A stretch of DNA of 64,000 bases, taken from contig CAWAEG010000007.1 of assembly GCA_963780895.1 (NCBI GenBank), forward strand, positions 124,001 through 188,000, in the 5' to 3' direction. Position numbers and translations under genes: made by a program. Below the pieces are notes generated by a model, which did not search any database, was not told where the DNA came from, and was given only the letters and a program-made list of their open reading frames with translations. Shown here piece by piece: positions 43,033 to 50,112 of this stretch; position 1 is the stretch's first letter; the number at the start of each line of letters is the position of its first letter. The DNA comes from DASQFI01 sp963780895 (GTDB lineage: Bacteria; Acidobacteriota; Vicinamibacteria; Vicinamibacterales; SCN-69-37).

Positions 43033-43425
43033 TCAGGCCCGGACGAGAGCGAATCCGACGCTGTGATCGGGATCCTTTTTCGCTTCGGATCGCTTTTCGA
43101 GGATGTGGACCGGCCCGCCGTCGATCGAGTAGGCGACGCTGTGGCTCCACTCCTTGACGGCATGCGCAAACGCCCAGGCGAGGATGAAGTCGCCGGGCTT
43201 CACGGCGACGGGCTCCAATCGGTCGACGAGCGACTTGATCACTGTCCGGCCGTCGTAGGCGATCGTGTAGGGCACGACCATCGGGCCGACGTCCACGATG
43301 ACGTCGAGGGTTGCGCCGGCCGGCACGACGATGATCGGTACGGCCGCAGCCTGCGCGGCTTCCGCGGCGGGCACCGTCGCAACTTGCCGCGTGACTCGCT
43401 TTCGGGTGCGCGTTCTCCTGGCCAT
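43033..43425 (-). CDS. Hypothetical protein beside the caspase operon
   Basis: 130-aa protein with a very basic N terminus (MARRTRTRKRVTRQ), an Ala-rich segment and a beta-rich domain (VPIIVVPAGATLDVIVDVGP, then WSHSVAYSIDGGPVHIL). The VVPAGATLDVIVDVG strand resembles VVPAGAQVVVRGG in the C-terminal half of the caspase-like protein, a possible shared domain. No known family. It is tightly coupled to the following 466-aa exported protein. Confidence 0.5.
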   Translation of the reverse strand: MARRTRTRKRVTRQVATVPAAEAAQAAAVPIIVVPAGATLDVIVDVGPMVVPYTIAYDGRTVIKSLVDRLEPVAVKPGDFILAWAFAHAVKEWSHSVAYSIDGGPVHILEKRSEAKKDPDHSVGFALVRA

Positions 43426-43523
43426 GCGTGCCTCCGCCGCGCGCGGGAAACCGGCCTGGAACTGTCTCTGGGGAGGCAGGAAAATGTAGCACACTACAGG
43501 CCGCGCCGCGGCTTGGAGGTTCC

Positions 43524-44054
43524 ATGAGTCTGAATGCTCTCAGCAGTCAGGAGATGGTCCGGCGGGGCCTCGCGCCGTGGGCGCGCCGGCCGCGATCGGG
43601 CAACCTCGAAAGCGCCGGCGACTGGGAGCCGCGCCCGATCGCCGACGACAACCGCGTGACGAATGCGCTGAACGCGCTCGTCGGATACATCCCGACCGAG
43701 GTCATCACGCTCTACGTCGCCGCGCTCTCAGCCGAAGCGGCGTTCCATGCCACGTTCCCGGTTATCGACGCGGCGGCGATTCTCTGGTTCTTCGTGGTCC
43801 TCACGCCGCTGCTCCTGCTTCTGATTTATCTGAGCAAGGTCGCCGCGACCGGCGACAAGCTCCCGGGGCCGCGGCTCTGGCCGTGGTGGAAGATGGTCGC
43901 GGCGACGATCGCGTTTTTCGTCTGGGCGCTGGCGGTGCCAGGCAATCCGTACTTGAAAGACGCGGCGGCGGCCGCGGCCGGCTTCGGCGCGATGTTCACC
44001 TCGACGCTGCTCAGCGTGATGACGCCGATCTTCGAGCGGCCGGCGCCTGGGTGA
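43524..44054 (+). CDS. Small membrane protein with three helices
   Basis: 176-aa protein with GGAGG four bases before its ATG. A soluble N-terminal part (about 55 residues) is followed by YIPTEVITLYVAALSAEAA, then three hydrophobic helices (about 80-170). No family is recognised. It is convergent with the caspase-like gene; both stop codons lie within the palindromic element between them. It is a candidate membrane component of the neighbouring protease module, by position only. Confidence 0.6.
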   Translation: MSLNALSSQEMVRRGLAPWARRPRSGNLESAGDWEPRPIADDNRVTNALNALVGYIPTEVITLYVAALSAEAAFHATFPVIDAAAILWFFVVLTPLLLLLIYLSKVAATGDKLPGPRLWPWWKMVAATIAFFVWALAVPGNPYLKDAAAAAAGFGAMFTSTLLSVMTPIFERPAPG

Positions 44055-44116
44055 AATGACCTCGGAGGTCATTTCCGCGGAAAACCGCGGCAGGAAATGA
44101 CCTCCGAGGTCATTTC
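44053..44116. terminator. Double palindrome between convergent genes
   Basis: Two 23-nt palindromes (44053-44075 and 44094-44116, arms GAAATGACCTC/GAGGTCATTTC) flank a perfect CCGCGG-AAAA-CCGCGG hairpin at 44075-44090. The two palindromes are exact reverse complements of each other. The element contains the stop codon of the membrane-protein gene at its left edge and that of the caspase-like gene at its right. A bidirectional terminator is likely; a mobile intergenic repeat is another reading. Confidence 0.65.
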
Positions 44117-46442
44117 AACCCCCTCCACATCGTCCACGGCCCGCGAAACACCAGCGCTTCGGCGGGCGGCAGACCGGCACGCTTCGGCATCAGGTTCAGC
44201 GCCTGGAAGCCGTCGAGCAGGAGCGGCGGCGAAGCCGGCATGGAGGGTTTGAGTCCTGCCAGCTTCGCGAGCGCCTCCGCGTCGGGCAATTGCTTGAAGT
44301 AGCCTCGCAGGTTGCCGACCACCGTCCGCAGATCCTGCACCTCGCCCCGCCGCGCCAGCTCGTAGGCGGAGAGCAACGCGACGATCGGCTCGAACCATTT
44401 GAAGTAAAGCAGGAACTGGAGCTCGTTGGCGGTGAGCAGCGTCTTCAAGTCTTCGGCGCGCGCAAAGGCCCGCTGGACTTCGACGCACCGGCGGACGAGC
44501 CGCAGCGGTCCGCTCACTTCCTTCAGGCCCTCGGTGCTCTGATCGAGCCACAGCCCGCTGCCCTCGGGAAGGGTATTGAGGAACCTCCGCAGCGGCAGGA
44601 TGAACTGCTGGATCTGCAGCGGACCTTTGGCCTCTTGCGCGAGCGTCACCAGCGTCCCGCGGCCGTGGAGCAGGCACACGCCGAACGTGACCGGCGCGTT
44701 GCCGTCTACCTGCACTGTCAGGTACCGGTAACCCACCGGGCCGCCCGGAGCGGAGATCTCGAAGAGGCCAGGAAACGCCGAGTGCGGCGTGACGGGTTGG
44801 AGCGGCGTCCGCCAGTCCTTGCTCAATGCGGCGCGTAGCCGGACGTTCGGTTGCTCGAAGCCAGCCAGCGCATAGAAGGCGGTCTCGATCTTCGGGCCGT
44901 CGAAGCTCGCGAGGGGCAAGGAACCCAGCTTCGAAAAATCACCGGGCCCGCCGGTGATTCGCGCCGCCCCGATCAAGGCGAGCCACAGGTCGAGGCCCTG
45001 ATCCGGCGTCGGGCCGAGCGACTCGGAAAAATCGACGGCGCCACTCCCATGCGACCCGTGAATTCCACCGAGCAGCGCGTGGCGCAGCGGGCTGTCTGGC
45101 ATCTGCGTGAGATCCATCACCCGCGGACCGGCCTCGAGCGTGACTTCACGGCGATCGATGACGACGCCCCGGTCGTTGTGGGTCTCCATCCGGTAGGTGC
45201 CGGGCGCGAGCTCGACGGTGCTGGATGCGGTCAGGTGCTCGGTCCTGTCCTTGCCGCCTCGGACGACGACCTGCGCGCCGGCGGGCACGACGATGTCGAC
45301 GACCGCGGTCGGCAGCGGGGCAGCCGCTCCGCCGCCTCCACGTGTGGGGCCGCGACCGGTCCCGGTTCCACCCGTTTCAGCGGCGCGACCGAGAGACTGC
45401 ACCTCGAACTGGAGGGCGCAGTCGTCGTAGAGATCTGCCGGAACGGGTCCGTCCGGGCCGGACGATTGTCCGCGCCGGCCTTCTTGGGCTGCACCTGGAC
45501 GAAGTAGTCGTCGGGCGGCGCCTGGAACGTGCGTGTCGGACCGGTGAACGTGAAACGGTCAACGACCTGACCCAGGTCGTTCTTCACCTGCACCTGGAAT
45601 GCGTCCGTTGCACCCGCGTTCTCGACGTTGACCGAGCAGGTGTACTTGAGCGACGGATCCAGCTTTCGGATGACGCCATCGCCGCCTTCGCTCCGCGGGT
45701 CGACCTCCGTGTCGAGCCGCCGCTCGATGTAGCCCCGAAGAGAGTCGAACAGCACGGTAAACGTCCCTTCGAAGAAACGCTTGGCTTTGCCCTTGCCGTT
45801 CAGCCCGTCGATCAGCGCCTCGGGAAAGCCGCCGGCGACGTTCGCGACAGCCCCGACGGTCGTCGAGCACAGCGTGTAGACCGGCGCCTTTTTCCGGACG
45901 GATGGATCGAAGACGAGACCGAGCGGCGCGACCTTGATGTCTTTTTCGGTGATCTTGTTCCGGCACGCGTCGATGAAGTAGAAGTGCCCGCACCGCGTCG
46001 AGCCCGGCGCCGTGACAGATCCGAGACACATCTTCAGCCATTTCTGGATCTCGTCGAGCTTGAGGCAGGCGTCGCCCGATTCGTCCCGCTTGACGAAATC
46101 AGCGGCGATCAGCACGTCGGCCGTCGGCACGTCGTCCACGTCCACGTACGAAAATCCGTGGCCGCTGAAGTAGAAGAACAGATCATCGGTCGTGTCTTTC
46201 GCGATGTCCTTGAAGCGCTTCAGCTCCTGCTTGATGGCCGGCCGCGTCGCGTCGCTCGTCCGTCCCGTCAGCGCCGGATCTTCCGCGCAGAAGAAGATGT
46301 CCGCGGCCGCCAGCTTCTGAGTGCCGATCAGCCAGTCCCGAAACGCCAGCGCGTATTTGTGGGTGCCGGGAAGCGTGCTGTTGAGCCCCTCCTGCATGTG
46401 GGCGTAGTGTTCGATCGCGATGATGAACGCGCGTTTGGCCAT
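44110..46442 (-). CDS. Caspase-like (C14) peptidase with long C-terminal region, frameshifted
   Basis: About 777 residues. A caspase/metacaspase fold at the N terminus has KRAFIIAIEHYAH, the catalytic His95 in FFYFSGHGFS and Cys160 in FYFIDACRNK. A beta-sandwich (LKYTCSVNVENAG, then DRFTFTGPTRTF) follows. Near 45428-45436 the frame slips; conserved sequence resumes as YDDCALQFEVQSLG, a Gly-rich linker, another beta domain (VVDIVVPAGAQVVVRGG) and a helical C-terminal 250 residues. One missing base would explain it. No signal peptide, so it is cytoplasmic. It is last of a three-gene operon behind a trypsin-like protease and a phosphoesterase. Confidence 0.78.
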
Positions 46443-46462
46443 GAGGTGTCTTGGGCGGGCGG

Positions 46463-47422
46463 CTACGGCGTACGGGTCGCGTCCGCGACGAACTCGGCGG
46501 CCGCCGCAGCCGACACCGCGCCGTTCCGGTACATGAACTCACCGGTGAAGTGGAGGCCCACGACCGCGCCCGTCTCGAGCGCCATGACGGGCGAGCCCGA
46601 GTTGCCGCCGAGCGTCGAGCAGTCGTGAAAAACCAGATCGCCGCGCGCGGCGATGAGCTCGCCGACCGCACCGCGCTTGACGCCGTAGCGGTCCTGGTAA
46701 ATCGCGTCGACGAAGAGGGGATTGCGGTCGTCTTTGTACGGGTACCCGAGCGTCCCGACCATCAGGTGGGCCGGCAGCGCGCCCGCGTCGAATTGCAGTA
46801 CCGGACGCGTGTCGGGTACCTGCACCTGCAGGAGCGCCATGTCCAGCGCCGGGTGAATCGCCACGACCTTCAGGATCGGACACGCCGGCACGGGTTCGGG
46901 TCCGTCGTATTCCTGATAGAAGCGAATCACCGCCATTCCCGAATCGAGCTCATCCGCCCCGTGCGAGAGCACAGAGACCACATGGTGGTTCGTCAGCACG
47001 AGATCGGGAGCGACCAGGAACCCTGTGCCGACGTGCGGATTGGACCCGGCGGTGCGATCGAGACGGCCGACCGAATACAGAATCGGCGCGCTGTTCGTGC
47101 AGAACCGATCCCAGGCGGCCGAGACCTGCGGCTGGTAGACGCTGCTGCCACGCTCGGCCGGCAGGGGCTGCAGGCGGCCGCGGATCGAGAGCGGAGCCGG
47201 GCGCATCATCCGGATGACGAACTCGAGCGCGGCAAGCTCGGTCGCCGTCGGCCGCTCACGTCCCGATCGCAGCTTGTCCAGCGCGGCCTGCGCCGCCTGT
47301 TCGCTGTCAGGCACCTTCGGCAGGCCGACAATGGCCCGGACTTTCGCGACCGCCTCGTCAACGCGGAGTTGACCGAACGTCCGCTGGGCCCGGCCGTAGA
47401 GATTCTGGTCGTCGGTCGCCAT
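46463..47422 (-). CDS. Cytoplasmic trypsin-like serine protease
   Basis: 319-aa protease with a chymotrypsin-fold triad: His147 in VLTNHHVV, Asp194 in HPALDMALL and Ser275 in LGGNSGSP. About 100 helical residues precede the protease domain (QNLYGRAQRTFGQLRVDEAV), resembling an effector-associated adaptor. There is no signal peptide, unusual for this fold, and no PDZ domain as in HtrA. It begins 7 bp after the phosphoesterase stop and ends 20 bp before the caspase-like start. A proteolytic cascade between the two proteases is an inference from the operon. Confidence 0.82.
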   Translation of the reverse strand: MATDDQNLYGRAQRTFGQLRVDEAVAKVRAIVGLPKVPDSEQAAQAALDKLRSGRERPTATELAALEFVIRMMRPAPLSIRGRLQPLPAERGSSVYQPQVSAAWDRFCTNSAPILYSVGRLDRTAGSNPHVGTGFLVAPDLVLTNHHVVSVLSHGADELDSGMAVIRFYQEYDGPEPVPACPILKVVAIHPALDMALLQVQVPDTRPVLQFDAGALPAHLMVGTLGYPYKDDRNPLFVDAIYQDRYGVKRGAVGELIAARGDLVFHDCSTLGGNSGSPVMALETGAVVGLHFTGEFMYRNGAVSAAAAAEFVADATRTP

Positions 47423-47429
47423 CGCGCGT

Positions 47430-48716
47430 TCAGGAGATCGTGTTCTCGAAGATCTTCGTGCCGTCCGGCAGCAGGACACGTTCGGTCAGCTTCGGTCCGT
47501 CGAAGTGGAGCGTCATGTACGCGTGCGGGACGAAGTCGTTCTCCCGACCCTTGATGTCGGGGTTCGGTCCGTCGAGCGCCAGGCAGCGGGGGCTCCACGG
47601 CTTTTGCGGATTGACTTCGAGCCGCTTCCACGTGACGTAGGTTTCAGTTCGCTCCGTCGGCGCGCTCCGCACTTCGCGCTTGCGCGCTTCGGGGATGCCC
47701 CCGTTGCCGAGGCACCTCGCGAACAGTCCCCAGTCCGTGTGTTTGTCGTACAGCACGCACTGGTGCTCGTGCCCCCAGTACCATGCGGTGATCGTTCGGC
47801 CCGCGAGCAACACGTCGAGCTTCGCCTTGAGGCCCGTCCCCTGGTTGTCGAGCCTCGAGAACAGTTGCTGGTGTGAGAACAGGACAACTTTCCGCTGCCC
47901 TCGGCCGTTCACCAGCTGCTCCAGCCACGTCACCTGCTTGGGATCCATGTCGTGGTCGACATACGCCGTGTCGAGCCCGACGATCAGCCAGTCTTTGTTC
48001 TGCATCGCGAAATAGCTGGCCGCCTGGTTGAATCGCGGCAGCACGATGTCGAAGTAGCCGTACCCGCCGGAATACATCTCGTGATTCGAGTTGATCGCGC
48101 GGTGCAGGCGGCCGGCGCCGAACGGCCAGAGTTTCAGAAACCGTTCTTTGACTTCCTCCGCGGTTCCCGAGTAGTAGACGTCGCCCAGGTGCAGCACGAG
48201 GTCGAATCCGCCGGTCGCGGAGATGTGCTGCGCGATTCGGGGCGCGCCGTACAGGCCCGTGCCCCAGTCGCCGGCCATGGCCACCTTGAATGAATCCGGC
48301 ACGGTCTCGGGCGGCGCCGTCGACCACACGAACGGATGCGCCTCGTCCCGCTTGACCCAGTCGAGCGTGCTCTTGAGCCATCCGAACCAATCGCGCCCTT
48401 CGAACCCTGTGCCGAACTTGACCTCCTGTCCGCCCGGGCCGAGCGGCTTGCCGTCGAGCGCGAGCTGCGCGAGCCGGCTCTGCAGTCGCGAGACTTCGGC
48501 GTCGGGTGCCGTCACCATCACGTCGTCGCCGGATTCGGCCGCTTCCTCTTCGAGACGATCGCGGAGCCGGCGGTACTGGCTGAGGAGCATCGCCCGCTCG
48601 ACCTGATCGACTTCGGCTTTGACGTTTGTTGCTTCGGCCGCTTCGATGCGGCTCGGTTCAGGAAGGCTGCGCACCGTGACGATCGCGTCGCGTGCAGAAA
48701 GGGACTGGTCGGCCAT
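47430..48716 (-). CDS. Calcineurin-like metallophosphoesterase of the caspase/trypsin operon
   Basis: 428-aa cytoplasmic enzyme. The metal-binding motifs run in order: MAGDWGTG, LHLGDVYYSG, NSNHEMYSGG, LFSHQQLFS and WGHEHQCVLYDKH. The N-terminal 100 residues are helical and coiled-coil-like (ERAMLLSQYRRLRDRLEEEA). GGGAGC precedes the ATG. It is the first gene of the operon with the trypsin-like and caspase-like proteases. It may make or destroy a nucleotide or phosphoprotein signal that gates the proteases; no substrate can be assigned. Confidence 0.82.
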   Translation of the reverse strand: MADQSLSARDAIVTVRSLPEPSRIEAAEATNVKAEVDQVERAMLLSQYRRLRDRLEEEAAESGDDVMVTAPDAEVSRLQSRLAQLALDGKPLGPGGQEVKFGTGFEGRDWFGWLKSTLDWVKRDEAHPFVWSTAPPETVPDSFKVAMAGDWGTGLYGAPRIAQHISATGGFDLVLHLGDVYYSGTAEEVKERFLKLWPFGAGRLHRAINSNHEMYSGGYGYFDIVLPRFNQAASYFAMQNKDWLIVGLDTAYVDHDMDPKQVTWLEQLVNGRGQRKVVLFSHQQLFSRLDNQGTGLKAKLDVLLAGRTITAWYWGHEHQCVLYDKHTDWGLFARCLGNGGIPEARKREVRSAPTERTETYVTWKRLEVNPQKPWSPRCLALDGPNPDIKGRENDFVPHAYMTLHFDGPKLTERVLLPDGTKIFENTIS

Positions 48717-48875
48717 TCCGTGCTCCCGTCTGGTTGTCGGCTGGGGTAGGCCATTTTAAGGGAATCTTCGCTTGGCCAATCGCGGGACGTCGTGTAGCGT
48801 ATCGAAACCCCAGCAGTCGCTCTCCAATATTCATTTTCGGGTACCGGTCCGGGTGTTTCCACGAAGGAGTGACGT

Positions 48876-49769
48876 ATGGCGAAGCGGAGAACGAGGCGTG
48901 CGGGCGATGAGCTGCGTCGATCATGCGGCGCGATGGCGTCACACATGGCGCTGCTCGAACAGGTGCCATCGTTTCGCGTGAATCAGGCGCGGCTCGAAAA
49001 CGCCACGACCCGACGCCGTGAGGCGCCGATCAATCTGAAGAAGGCCAAGGTCGTCACCGTCAAGACCGTCGTCCACGTCGTCTACAAGACCGACGACCAG
49101 AATATTTCCCAGGCGCAGATCGAGAGCCAGATCAAGGCGCTGAACAAGGACTTTCGCGCGACGAATCCCGATCGCAAGCAGACGCCGGAACCCTGGAAGG
49201 GCCTGGTGACCGACACACGGGTTCAGTTCAGGCTCGCCAAAGTGATACGAACCAAAACGAGCAAGAACGGGTTCAGCTTCGACGACGGCGTGAAGTCCAC
49301 GGCCACCGGCGGAATCCCGCCTCAGGATCCGACGACCCACCTCAACATGTGGGTGTGCGCGCTCACCGGCGGACTGCTGGGCTATGCGCAGTTTCCCGGC
49401 GGTCCCGCCGCGACCGACGGCGTCGTGATCAACTACCGGGCGTTCGGCACGACCGGGACGGCGCAGGCGCCCTTCGACAAGGGCCGCACCGCCACGCACG
49501 AGGTCGGCCATTACTTCAACCTGCGGCACATCTGGGGCGACACGCCCGACTGCAGCGGCTCCGACATGGCCAGCGACACCCCAAACTGCGCCGGACCCAA
49601 CACCGGCACGCCGGCGTGGCCGGTCGTCACGTGCAACAACAGTCCGAACGGCGACATGTTCATGAACTACATGGATTACACCGACGACGCGGCGATGTAC
49701 ATGTTCACGGCGCAGCAGGTTCTTCGCATGCGGACCGCGCTCGAGAGTCTCCGAAGCGGTCTGATGTAA
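48876..49769 (+). CDS. M43-type (pappalysin-like) zinc metalloprotease
   Basis: 297-aa protease. The extended zinc motif HEVGHYFNLRHIWGD begins at about residue 208 and has the three His ligands and catalytic Glu. The usual Gly between the second and third His is Asn. The Met-turn is MNYMDYTDD near 270, and Cys-containing loops (TPDCSGSDM, TPNCAGPN) typical of cytophagalysins lie between. No signal peptide is visible: the N terminus is basic (MAKRRTRRAGDE). GGAG lies six bases before the ATG. It is divergent from the protease operon. Confidence 0.83.
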   Translation: MAKRRTRRAGDELRRSCGAMASHMALLEQVPSFRVNQARLENATTRRREAPINLKKAKVVTVKTVVHVVYKTDDQNISQAQIESQIKALNKDFRATNPDRKQTPEPWKGLVTDTRVQFRLAKVIRTKTSKNGFSFDDGVKSTATGGIPPQDPTTHLNMWVCALTGGLLGYAQFPGGPAATDGVVINYRAFGTTGTAQAPFDKGRTATHEVGHYFNLRHIWGDTPDCSGSDMASDTPNCAGPNTGTPAWPVVTCNNSPNGDMFMNYMDYTDDAAMYMFTAQQVLRMRTALESLRSGLM

Positions 49770-49788
49770 GGTGGTGAGAGCGACCCTG

Positions 49789-50106
49789 ATGACCGCGAAA
49801 CGCCGGTCCGGCGATCTGTTTTCGACGAGATGGGTGCACGTGTTCGAAGAGGACACCCCCGAGGGCGCGGTCTATCGTCCCGACGACGAGCACGTGCCGC
49901 TGTCGAGGAAGCCGCGCGGCTGGCTGGAGTTCCACGAGGATGGATCCGCGACGATCTTCGCGCCGGGGCCCGACGATCGTCCCGTCGAGCGTGCGACCAC
50001 GTGGCAGGACGCGGGCCAGGCGCGGCGCACCCGTGGCGCAAACCCGGCTGAGCTCGAAATCGTCGGTCGCTCGCCTTCGCGGGTCGTCGTCAAGCACCAG
50101 CCGTAA
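49789..50106 (+). CDS. Hypothetical protein downstream of the M43 protease
   Basis: 105-aa soluble protein (MTAKRRSGDLFSTRWVHVFE), beta-rich, with GWLEFHEDGSATIFAPGPDD near the middle, reminiscent of a small lipocalin-like barrel. A GTG at 49771 is an alternative start directly after the protease stop. Cotranscribed with the M43 gene; an inhibitor or partner role is possible from position only. Confidence 0.5.
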   Translation: MTAKRRSGDLFSTRWVHVFEEDTPEGAVYRPDDEHVPLSRKPRGWLEFHEDGSATIFAPGPDDRPVERATTWQDAGQARRTRGANPAELEIVGRSPSRVVVKHQP

Positions 50107-50112
50107 GCGGCG

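Noticed and set aside
43524..44054. Three-helix protein as a gasdermin substrate of the caspase operon
   Set aside because: It is polytopic from the outset, too short, and lacks the soluble beta-rich pore-forming domain of bacterial gasdermins.
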